Assembly (NCBI RefSeq): GCF_050942215.1
Contig: NZ_CP192056.1
Span: forward strand, 2,170,001-2,234,000
Length of the DNA: 64,000 nt
Source of the DNA: Sphaerimonospora sp050942215
GTDB lineage: Bacteria > Actinomycetota > Actinomycetes > Streptosporangiales > Streptosporangiaceae
Direction: 5' to 3'
Below, one piece after another: positions 31,280 through 39,478 of this stretch. A program made the position numbers and the translations under genes. Positions within the stretch are counted from its first letter, which is position 1. Every line of letters starts with the position of its first letter. The notes beneath the pieces were generated by a model. The model did no database searches. It was not told where the DNA came from and saw only the letters and a program-made list of their open reading frames with translations.

Positions 31280-32284
31280 TCAGCGCAACCGGGGGCCGCA
31301 ACTGGCCCGTACGATCAGTTCGGTGGGCAGGGCGACCGTACGAGGGCGGCGCCCCTGCCGCAGCGCGAGCTCGGCCGCACGGTAGCCGAGGTCCTGCGCC
31401 GGCCGGGCGACCACGGTCAGCGGGGGCGAGCACAGCTCCGCCCACGGCACGTCGTCGAACATGATCAGCGATACGTCCTTGGGAATCCGCACGTCGAGCT
31501 CGCGCGCGGCCAGCACGGCCGCCTCTCCGAGAACGTTGCCCCCGGCCAGGAGCGCGGTGACGTCGGGACGGTTCTGCAGCAGTCCGGCGGCCGCGGCGTA
31601 CGCCGAGTCGCGGCTGGCCCGCGCGTGCACGACGAGGCCGCGATCGGACGGGACGCCGAATGAGGCCAGCGCCTCGGTGAAGGCGGTGACCCGCTGTGAC
31701 TGCCCGTGCCGGGTCAGGAAGGCGATCTTCTTGTGGCCGAGGCCGATGAGGTACTCCATCGCCGTCAGCACCCCCGCCGCGTCGTCGGCGACGACACTGG
31801 GCACGTCGGTCCGGCTCCGGCGGTCGACGAAGACGACGTTCAGCCCGGCACGCAGCGCCGGCGCCCAGGTCTCCCCGGCGGTCTCCTCGTCGCGCGAAGG
31901 AACGGCGATCACCCGGTCCATGCTCTGCTCGATCAGCGCGCCGATCAGCTCGGCCTCCCGTTCGGGGTCGTCGCCGGTGACGCCCACCGTGACCGGCTCG
32001 CCGTAGGAGCGGGCGCATGACAGCACGCCGTCGGTGACCCTGGCGTAGAAGGCGTCGGTGATGTCCGGGATGAGCAGGCCGATGCCGCCCGTCCGCTGCC
32101 GTCGCAGGTTCCGCCCGAGTGCGCTGGGGTGGTAGTCGAGCCGCGCCGCAGCGGCCAGCACGCGCTCGCGCGTCTGCGCGCTGGCCGAGCCGCCCGACAG
32201 GACGCGGGACACCGTCGCGACGCCGACACCCGCCGCCTCCGCCACATCCTTGATCGTCGTACGACGCTGCGTTGGACCGTTCAT
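31280..32284 (-). CDS. LacI-family transcriptional regulator
   Basis: 334 aa. The HTH is TIKDVAEAAGVGVATVSRVLSG, followed by the hinge helix (YHPSALGRNLRRQRT) and a periplasmic-binding-like domain with TGGIGLLIPDITDAFY and near the end ISLIMFDDVPWAE-like VSLIMFDDVPWAELC. It probably senses a sugar. It diverges from the MsiK-like ATPase, and two LacI-type operators lie in the 115-bp gap, one overlapping its own start codon, which implies autoregulation and control of the transporter ATPase. Confidence 0.93.
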   Translation of the reverse strand: MNGPTQRRTTIKDVAEAAGVGVATVSRVLSGGSASAQTRERVLAAAARLDYHPSALGRNLRRQRTGGIGLLIPDITDAFYARVTDGVLSCARSYGEPVTVGVTGDDPEREAELIGALIEQSMDRVIAVPSRDEETAGETWAPALRAGLNVVFVDRRSRTDVPSVVADDAAGVLTAMEYLIGLGHKKIAFLTRHGQSQRVTAFTEALASFGVPSDRGLVVHARASRDSAYAAAAGLLQNRPDVTALLAGGNVLGEAAVLAARELDVRIPKDVSLIMFDDVPWAELCSPPLTVVARPAQDLGYRAAELALRQGRRPRTVALPTELIVRASCGPRLR

Positions 32285-32375
32285 GGAAACGATTCCATCA
32301 TAGTTTCATGACCTAATCAATCGATATCTTGACACTGGTCGGGGTTTCGCGGGACAGTTGTGAAAACGTATCCAC
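32284..32375. promoter_or_regulatory. Two LacI-type operators
   Basis: TGGAA-N4-TTCCA with central ACGA at 32284-32297 overlaps the lacI-type start codon. GTGAAAACGTATCCAC at 32360-32375 is an imperfect palindrome centred on ACGT upstream of the ATPase gene. Both have the A/T-arm, CG-centre plan of LacI/GalR operators. Confidence 0.7.
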
Positions 32376-32399
32376 ATCACCCGTATCGAGGGGACCGGT

Positions 32400-33620
<1,221 letters not shown>

Positions 33621-33640
33621 CCCCTCGCGCCGGCCCTCTC

Positions 33641-33676
33641 CCGCCGATCCGGCCCGGTTCCGGGCCGGATCGGCGG
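33641..33676. terminator. Strong bidirectional hairpin terminator
   Basis: A perfect 17-bp stem (33641-33657 with 33660-33676) and a TT turn, followed by TTTC on the plus strand. It lies between the ATPase gene and the convergent sortase operon and can end both. Confidence 0.92.
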
Positions 33677-33680
33677 TTTC

Positions 33681-33827
33681 TCAGATCGCGTCGAGCGGCA
33701 GCATCGGCGTGATCCAGGGGAACACGACGTACCACAGCAGCGCCGCCACGGCGCCGATCAGCAGCAGCGATGCGACCACCCTGGCCGCGGTGCCGCCGGG
33801 CAGCCTGCGCCAGATGAATCCGTACAT
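33681..33827 (-). CDS. Small single-pass membrane protein of the sortase E locus
   Basis: 48 aa: MYGFIWRRLPGGTAARVV, a hydrophobic helix (about 17-36) and WYVVFPWITPMLPLDAI. A tiny protein with the pattern M-Y-x-F-I-W-R-x-LPG, one helix, then FPW-x-x-P commonly follows class E sortase genes in actinobacteria, so this is probably a conserved accessory or regulator of the sortase. It starts 9 bp after the sortase stop in the same operon. Too short for many gene callers. Confidence 0.75.
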   Translation of the reverse strand: MYGFIWRRLPGGTAARVVASLLLIGAVAALLWYVVFPWITPMLPLDAI

Positions 33828-33836
33828 GCCGACTCC

Positions 33837-34496
33837 CTACGCACGCTCCTCGCGTTTCGCGAGCACTCCGTACACGATCAGGCGCTGCCGGGCGGAATAC
33901 TCCGGGTGACAGGTGGTCATCGTGATCATCGCCTTCGACGGCCGCCGGGAGGGATGTCCGGGCACGGGGTCGACGACGGCCAGATCGGTGGGCTCGACGA
34001 TCTCCTTGTGGTCGACACGGTAGGTATAGCGCGCGTCCGCCGCGTCCACCACGATCTCGTCGCCCCGCCGTAGCTCATCGATTTTCTTGAACGGCGCGGC
34101 GTACGTGGTCCTATGTCCGGATATCACGAAATTGCCTATCTGTCCGGGCAGTGCCGTTCCCGGATAATGTCCGGGCCCCTTACGCAACTCCTCGGGACCG
34201 ACGCCCTCCACTACGGCGTATTTGTAATCGGCGCCCAGCCGTGGGATGCGGAGCAGCGCCAGAGCGCGTCCGAGTTTGATCTTTTTGATCGGCTGATTTC
34301 CGGTTTTTCCGTGCGCGGAACCGTCGCCGGATCCACCGCCGGGCTCCTGGCCGAACACCTGAGCGAGCTGGCGCTGCAGCGCGCGCTGCTGCCCTTCGGT
34401 ATAGGAGTCGGTGCCCCAGAGCAGGTACGCGTAGAACAGCAGCAGGACCAGCCCGACGGCGACGCCGAGCTCGCCGATGGCTCGCAGGGTTCTCAT
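33837..34496 (-). CDS. srtE: Class E sortase
   Basis: 219 aa. N-terminal signal-anchor helix at about 11-27; the catalytic triad is His128 (ISGHRTTY), Cys196 (TMTTCHPEY) and Arg204 (SARQRL). Class E sortases cleave LAxTG-type motifs and link proteins to peptidoglycan in high-GC Gram-positives. Two LPFTG proteins are encoded divergently and are the obvious clients, although their motif departs from the LAxTG preference reported for this class. Confidence 0.93.
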   Translation of the reverse strand: MRTLRAIGELGVAVGLVLLLFYAYLLWGTDSYTEGQQRALQRQLAQVFGQEPGGGSGDGSAHGKTGNQPIKKIKLGRALALLRIPRLGADYKYAVVEGVGPEELRKGPGHYPGTALPGQIGNFVISGHRTTYAAPFKKIDELRRGDEIVVDAADARYTYRVDHKEIVEPTDLAVVDPVPGHPSRRPSKAMITMTTCHPEYSARQRLIVYGVLAKREERA

Positions 34497-34802
34497 GGCG
34501 AAGTCAGGTCGGTGAGCACGGATCGAGTATCGCCGTACCGCGGGAAGGGCGGCGGTGGTTCGACGGGAATTGGCGAATTCTTTGGCACCGCCGAGAGCGG
34601 CCGTATTCCTGCGGAGCGTCGAGATGGCCGAAACGCGGTCCGAACGTCAACGAACCGGGAACCGTAGCCGATGATTCGGTAAGTAACGCGTAGCCGAGGG
34701 ACACGTCACGGCCCGAACCCAATATAACTGTTGGCTGGCAAACACGGCGCCGAACCTGAGCAAATGCCGTACAGACCTGAACAACGGTTACTGGGAGTCC
34801 AG
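34497..34802 (+). promoter_or_regulatory. Upstream region of the first LPFTG gene, with ECF-like promoter at 34657-34683
   Basis: 306 bp between the sortase and the first LPFTG gene. GGGAAC (34657-34662), a 15-nt spacer and GGTAAG (34678-34683) recur with identical spacing before the second LPFTG gene. An ATATAACTGT box at 34722-34731 and the leader CTGAACAACGGTTA before the start are also shared. GGAAC is a classical -35 element for ECF sigma factors. Confidence 0.55.
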
Positions 34803-35843
34803 GTGACACGAAAGCATGCGGGATCTATTCTTCTGGCGCTGACGGCCGCGGGCGGTCTGGCGCTGGGGAGCAGCGCCATCGCGGCGGCGGAGACCTGCCC
34901 GCCGTCGAAGGTCGCGGCACGGGAGAATTCGGGCTCCGTCCGGCCGATCCTCGCCGCCTCGCTCGGGGTGTTCACGCCTCGGCACAGGCATGTGGCCTGC
35001 GGGGCCCGCCGCCTCGACCACGTCTGTCCGCAACGCCCCGCCTGCCGGGAGAGCCAGGAGAACCGGGTGAAGCGGACCGCAGACTGCGGCGGCGACTCCG
35101 GCGCCCGGGCCGCGCGGTCGGCGGCCGACCGCTGCGAGGACCGGGGCGACGGCACGAACGCGGTCGCGGCCAGCGGGATCAACGAGACGGCTCCAGCGGA
35201 GGCGACCGCGGAGACGGGCAGGGCAGGGCGGATCGCCCCGGGCGAGGCGGACATCCCCGCGCGCGGTGAGAGCGAGACGCCACAGGAGAGCGGCCCCAGG
35301 CGGGTCGTTCCGCTCGGCGGGCCCCGGTCGCCCGTCGAAGCGGCGGCGTCGCTCGGAGGCGCGGCTTCGCTCGGCGGAAGGGGGCCGGTCGGGGGGACCG
35401 GTCCGGTCGGGGGAACCGGTCCGGTCGGGGGAACGGTGCCGGGAGGTGCCGGCCAGGCCGGTCCCGTCATCGCGCCCCCGGGCACCGGCGGTGGAACGCC
35501 GGTCGGCAACGTTCCCGGGCAGCCGGGACAGCCGGGGCAGCCGGGGCAGCCGGGAGGGGGGCCGGGACGGCCAGGACAGCAGACGGCCCCCGGAGGCCCC
35601 GCCGATCCGGGAGCACGTACACCGGAAGAGGGCAACACACCCGGCGAGATCTCCACGCCGGAGGAGAAGACGCGGCCGCAGGCCGCCGACCCGGGGTACG
35701 GCATGCCGGCCGGCCGGGTCTCCGGACTGTTGCCGTTCACGGGTGCTCCGGCGGGGATCGCACTCGCCGGAGCGGGCCTGCTCGCCGCCGGCTTCGGCGT
35801 GACCATGGTCTCCGTACGGCGCCGCCGTTCCGCCGCGAAGTAG
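34803..35843 (+). CDS. LPFTG cell-wall-anchored surface protein, Gly/Pro-rich
   Basis: 346 aa from a GTG. Signal peptide about 1-27 (KHAGSILLALTAAGGLALGS), mature N-terminus with several Cys (ETCPPSK, HVACGARRLDHVCPQRPAC), then a long low-complexity Gly/Pro/Val stretch with GPVGGT repeats and GQPGQP repeats. The sorting signal is LPFTG at 310-314, a hydrophobic helix and the basic tail SVRRRRSAAK. It should be attached to the wall by the divergent sortase. It is a paralogue of the next gene by signal peptide, sorting signal and promoter, but the middle differs. Confidence 0.85.
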   Translation: MTRKHAGSILLALTAAGGLALGSSAIAAAETCPPSKVAARENSGSVRPILAASLGVFTPRHRHVACGARRLDHVCPQRPACRESQENRVKRTADCGGDSGARAARSAADRCEDRGDGTNAVAASGINETAPAEATAETGRAGRIAPGEADIPARGESETPQESGPRRVVPLGGPRSPVEAAASLGGAASLGGRGPVGGTGPVGGTGPVGGTVPGGAGQAGPVIAPPGTGGGTPVGNVPGQPGQPGQPGQPGGGPGRPGQQTAPGGPADPGARTPEEGNTPGEISTPEEKTRPQAADPGYGMPAGRVSGLLPFTGAPAGIALAGAGLLAAGFGVTMVSVRRRRSAAK

Positions 35844-35922
35844 GCCGATGGCCGCGGAGCAGGCCGCGAAGTAGGCCGATGGCCGTGAAGCGGACCGCGA
35901 AGTCGGCCGTCGAGCAGGATGG
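35832..35922 (+). repeat. Three tandem ~30-bp units spanning a stop codon
   Basis: Units begin at 35832, 35863 and 35893 (GCCGCGAAGTAGGCCGATGG, a near-identical copy, and a diverged GACCGCGAAGTCGGCC). The stop codon of the LPFTG gene lies in the first copy. The 31-bp step means the repeats are not a coding extension. Confidence 0.75.
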
Positions 35923-36152
35923 GAAACGGGTCCTCACCACGGTCCGGCGGAGAATCGGCCGGGGCCGGGGTGGGGACCGGCGGGAACCGATCGTCAACGA
36001 ACTGGGAACGCTCACCGATCTCTCGGTAAGCATCGTGCGGCGGGTCGGGGTCGCTCATGGGCCGGACCCATATAACTGTCGAGGGGTTAGCAGGTCGCCG
36101 GGATTCCGGGCGAGCTGCCCTATGACCTGAACGACGGTTATCGGGGGTCCAA
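35844..36152 (+). promoter_or_regulatory. Upstream region of the second LPFTG gene, with ECF-like promoter at 36004-36030
   Basis: 309 bp. GGGAAC (36004-36009), 15 nt, GGTAAG (36025-36030), then ATATAACTGT at 36070 and CTGAACGACGGTTA before the start, matching the first copy element by element. An 83-codon frame at 35879 has no convincing protein features. Confidence 0.55.
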
Positions 36153-37052
36153 GTGGCAAGAAAAAGTACGATACCCATTCTGCTGGCGGCCACGGCCGCC
36201 GGTGGACTCACATTGATGACGGGGGGAATCGCGGCGGCGGCGACCGGCCCGTCGCCGTCGGGCGTGCTGGTACGGGGGACTGTGAATCCCTATCCGCCGA
36301 TCCCCGCCGCGCCCATCGGGTCCTTCGTGGAGCCGGGCGTCGGCCCGGCCGCCCAGTTCCAGTCCGACCCGACACGGGTCGAGCAGGCGCAGACCAATCC
36401 GGTCGTGGTCGACCAGACCCCGGCCAACCAGGCGGCTCCGGCCGTTCTGGCTAACCCAGGCAACGCGGGCAACGTGGGCAATCCGATCTGGTTCCCCCAG
36501 GGCGGCTTCGGGCAGTTCATGCCGAACATGTGGCCGGGGATGGGAATGGGCCCGGGAACGGGCGGAAACACCAACCCGCAGGGGACCACCAGCCAGACCA
36601 CCCCCATCATCGCGCCCGTGGCACAGGATGGGGTCGCTCCCGTGGGGCCGGCCCAGGGGCAGCCGGGCGTCACGGAGGCGGGCCCGATCCAGGCGGGTCT
36701 GGCGGACGCCCAGGCGGCGGGACCGTGGGATGACACCTTCGCCGACGAGGAGGCCGAGCCGGACGAGTACGAGGAGTCGGAGGGCGAGGAAGGGGCGCCG
36801 GAAGAATTCGCCGAGGAGGAGGCCGCCGGGCCGGAGGACATGCCGATGGACGGTCCGATGGGCGCTCCCATGGGCGCCATGCCTCCGCAGGCCGGCGGGC
36901 CGGTCGGCGGCATGGCCCCGGCAGGCGCGGGCCGGCTGCCGTTCACCGGCGCACCGATGGGGATCGCGGCGGCCGGGCTTGGCCTGCTGACCGCGGCCGT
37001 CGGCTGCATGCTGGTCTCCGTACGGCGCCGCCGCTCCTCTGGTGCCCAGTAG
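36153..37052 (+). CDS. LPFTG cell-wall-anchored surface protein, Gln/Pro/Met-rich
   Basis: 299 aa from a GTG. Signal peptide about 1-29 (STIPILLAATAAGGLTLMTGG). The mature chain is low-complexity: Asn/Gln/Pro-rich in the first half, then a strongly acidic block (DEEAEPDEYEESEGEEG) and a Met/Pro/Gly block (MPMDGPMGAPMGAMPPQ). The sorting signal is LPFTG at 262-266 with a hydrophobic helix and SVRRRRSSGAQ tail. No Cys-containing domain, unlike its neighbour. A flexible, charged wall protein is likely, perhaps a stalk or shield. Its end overlaps the DUF4012 start by 11 bp. Confidence 0.83.
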   Translation: MARKSTIPILLAATAAGGLTLMTGGIAAAATGPSPSGVLVRGTVNPYPPIPAAPIGSFVEPGVGPAAQFQSDPTRVEQAQTNPVVVDQTPANQAAPAVLANPGNAGNVGNPIWFPQGGFGQFMPNMWPGMGMGPGTGGNTNPQGTTSQTTPIIAPVAQDGVAPVGPAQGQPGVTEAGPIQAGLADAQAAGPWDDTFADEEAEPDEYEESEGEEGAPEEFAEEEAAGPEDMPMDGPMGAPMGAMPPQAGGPVGGMAPAGAGRLPFTGAPMGIAAAGLGLLTAAVGCMLVSVRRRRSSGAQ

Positions 37053-38823
37053 CAGGAGCCGCCGGGCCGTGCTCATCGGCCTGCCGTCGCTAGCCCTCGG
37101 CCTCATGCTGGCCGGGGGCTGGTCGGCGCATCTCGCGTTGGGCACGCGCGAGCACCTCGAGGCGGCCAGGGACGCCCTGCTCCGGCTTCGCACGGCCGAC
37201 GTCGAGTCCGCCTCGGCCGTGGCGGGGGTGCTCGCGGACGCCCGGCGACACGCGCACGAGGCTCGGCGGCTCACCGACCGCCCCGAATGGCGGCTGTTCA
37301 CCCATGTTCCCGTCGTGGGCGCGGGGGCCACGACCACCCGCGGGCTGGCGGCGGCCGCCGCGCAGCTCACCGATGTGCTGTCCGAGATCCAACGCGCAGG
37401 CACCCCGCTGATCGAGGCAGGGACGCGTTCCACCGGCGCGGGCGACCTGCGGCCGATCCTGGCCGGCCTCGACGCCGTGGCGCCGGCCCTGGACCATGCG
37501 GTGACGCGGATCGCCGCGGTGCGCACGCTGGTGGCCGCGACGCCCGAGTACACCGGCGTGCCCGCCCTGGACCTGGCACGCGGCACGATGCTGCGTGAGA
37601 TCGACCGGTTGAGCGGTTGGGTGCGCGCGGGCGCCGACGCCGCCACGCTGCTGCCTCCGATGCTGGGACGCGACGGCCCGCGGCAATACTTCCTGGCATT
37701 CCAGACCAACGCCGAGGCACGCGGCACCGGGGGGCTGGTCGGCGCGTTCGGCATCCTGACGGCCGATCACGGCAGGCTCGGCATCAGGCGTCTGTCGGCC
37801 AACAACGGGCTCGCGCCCAGCTCGGCCCCCGTCGCCGACTTCGGGCCGGCCTTCACCTCGCGCTACGGCCGGGGCGCGACCTCCCTGCTCTCCGTCTCCA
37901 ACCTTTCGCCGCATTTTCCGTACGCCGCGGCCACCTGGGCCGGGCTGTGGGAGCGCAAGACCGGCCGATCGCTGGACGGCGCCATCGCCACCGACCCGGT
38001 CGGCCTCGCCCACCTGCTGAAGTTGATCGGGCCGGTCAGGCTGCCCGGCGGCGAGACGGTGACGGCGGCCAACGTCGTCGATCTCACCGAGCGCACGTCG
38101 TACGCCCGGTATCCGAATCCGGCCGAGCGTAAGAGGTTCCTCATCAGGATCGCCGCCGCCGTCAGCGAGGCGCTGGTCGGCGCCGAGGACGTCGCCGATC
38201 CCGCGCGTGCGCTGCCCGTGCTGTCGCGGCTGGTGAACGAGCGGAGGGTCCAGGTCTGGAGCAGAAGGGACGATGAGGAGCGGCGTCTCGCCGCCACCCC
38301 GCTCGGCGGAACCCTGCCGCGGCGGCCCGGACCCTTCGCCGCCCTGGTGATCAACAACTCGGGCGGGACCAAGCTCGACTACTACCTGAAGCGTTCCTTG
38401 ACCTACACGCTCGGCCCGTGCCGCGGCGACGGCCGGCGCACCAGCACGGTACGGATCCGGCTCGCCAACGACGTGCCGCGCGGGCGGCTGCCCACGTACG
38501 TCACCGGCCGGCTCGACGCGCCGCGGAGCCGGCACACGCCCGGTTCCAACCGGTTGTGGGTGTCCCTTTACGCGGGAATCGGCGCCAGGGCGACCGCGGC
38601 GCGCCTCGACGGTCGTCCCGTCGGCTTCTACGCCGAGACGGAGCTGTCGCATCCCGTCTACTCGACGGTGCTGGAGTTCGCCCCGCGGCAGGCGAGGACA
38701 CTCGAGTTCGACCTGGTCGAGCCCTACTCGGCGGCGTCGCCGGTCGTCCCGGTGCAGCCGCTCGTCCGGCCCCAGCGGACGGCGATCCGGCGGGAAGGCC
38801 AGAACTGCGCCCCCTCACCGTAA
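37042..38823 (+). CDS. DUF4012 membrane-anchored extracytoplasmic protein
   Basis: 593 aa from a GTG inside the preceding gene. One N-terminal hydrophobic helix (about 10-30) anchors a large extracytoplasmic domain with DUF4012 features: YFLAFQTNAEARGTGGLVGAFG, the DFGPAFTSRYG region, and the LPLLLINNSGG-like FAALVINNSGGTKLDYYLKRSL. DUF4012 proteins occur beside exopolysaccharide loci and their function is unknown. The overlap with the LPFTG gene ties wall protein display to the polysaccharide cluster that follows. The tandem order suggests co-transcription from the ECF-like promoter. Confidence 0.87.
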   Translation: MPSSRSRRAVLIGLPSLALGLMLAGGWSAHLALGTREHLEAARDALLRLRTADVESASAVAGVLADARRHAHEARRLTDRPEWRLFTHVPVVGAGATTTRGLAAAAAQLTDVLSEIQRAGTPLIEAGTRSTGAGDLRPILAGLDAVAPALDHAVTRIAAVRTLVAATPEYTGVPALDLARGTMLREIDRLSGWVRAGADAATLLPPMLGRDGPRQYFLAFQTNAEARGTGGLVGAFGILTADHGRLGIRRLSANNGLAPSSAPVADFGPAFTSRYGRGATSLLSVSNLSPHFPYAAATWAGLWERKTGRSLDGAIATDPVGLAHLLKLIGPVRLPGGETVTAANVVDLTERTSYARYPNPAERKRFLIRIAAAVSEALVGAEDVADPARALPVLSRLVNERRVQVWSRRDDEERRLAATPLGGTLPRRPGPFAALVINNSGGTKLDYYLKRSLTYTLGPCRGDGRRTSTVRIRLANDVPRGRLPTYVTGRLDAPRSRHTPGSNRLWVSLYAGIGARATAARLDGRPVGFYAETELSHPVYSTVLEFAPRQARTLEFDLVEPYSAASPVVPVQPLVRPQRTAIRREGQNCAPSP

Positions 38824-38841
38824 AGACCGGCGCGCCACGGG

Positions 38842-38862
38842 GGCGGCCCGCTGAGGGCCGCC
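38842..38862 (+). terminator. Hairpin terminator after the DUF4012 gene
   Basis: GGCGGCCC/GGGCCGCC with a 5-nt loop. Its right arm abuts the TACCTT box of the next gene. Confidence 0.65.
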
Positions 38863-38875
38863 TACCTTGGCGTCC

Positions 38876-39478
38876 ATGAACGGCGGCTTTCACATTCTGT
38901 TCGTGTGCACCGGCAACATCTGCAGGTCGGCGCTGGCCGAGCGGCTGGCCAGATCCGTGCTCGGGCCGGGCTCCCCGATCGTCGCGACCAGCGCGGGGAC
39001 CCGTGCGGTCCGTGGACGGCCGATGGCCGAGCGGGCGCGGCGCGAGCTGGCCCGGCTCGGCGGGGAGGCGGAGGGCTTCGTCTCGCGTCCGCTCACCGCC
39101 GGGCTGGTGGTCACCGCCGATCTGGTGCTCGCGGCCGCGTCCGAGCACCGTGCCGGCGTGGTGGCGCTGCATCCTCTCGCCGCGGCGCGTACCTTCACGA
39201 TCGCCGAGTTCGGCGTGCTGGCCCGGGCCGTGCCCGCCGGGAACGTCGTGTGCCATCCCGATCCGGTGCGGCGGGCCGCAGCCCTGGTCGCCGAGGCGAG
39301 GTCGCTGCGCGGATTGGTCCGATCGGAGCGGCCCGACATCGCCGACCCCTACGGCCGGTCCCGCCGGGCCTACCGGATCGCGGCGCGGCACATCGCCGAG
39401 TCGCTCGCCGCGCCGCTCGGGCTGCTCATGTCCGCGCCGGTCGCCGACGCGCCCGTCACACGCTCGCCGGCGCCTTGA
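38876..39478 (+). CDS. Low-molecular-weight protein tyrosine phosphatase
   Basis: 200 aa. The P-loop CTGNICRS (Cys11, Arg17) follows ILFVCTGN at the very start, and DPYGRSRRAY supplies the general-acid Asp. In exopolysaccharide loci this enzyme (Wzb/Etp type) dephosphorylates the tyrosine kinase that controls chain length, and the kinase gene is convergent and overlaps by 23 bp. A C-terminal tail of about 20 residues extends past the fold. TACCTT lies 7 nt before the ATG, suggesting leaderless expression. Confidence 0.9.
   Translation: MNGGFHILFVCTGNICRSALAERLARSVLGPGSPIVATSAGTRAVRGRPMAERARRELARLGGEAEGFVSRPLTAGLVVTADLVLAAASEHRAGVVALHPLAAARTFTIAEFGVLARAVPAGNVVCHPDPVRRAAALVAEARSLRGLVRSERPDIADPYGRSRRAYRIAARHIAESLAAPLGLLMSAPVADAPVTRSPAP

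Noticed and set aside
33681..37052. Pilus assembly locus
   Set aside because: There is a sortase with two LPFTG proteins, but neither has pilin motifs or lysine-containing isopeptide domains, and the sortase is class E, not class C.
38501..39391. Leftward frame opposite the phosphatase gene
   Set aside because: Gly/Arg-rich shadow of the DUF4012 and phosphatase genes.
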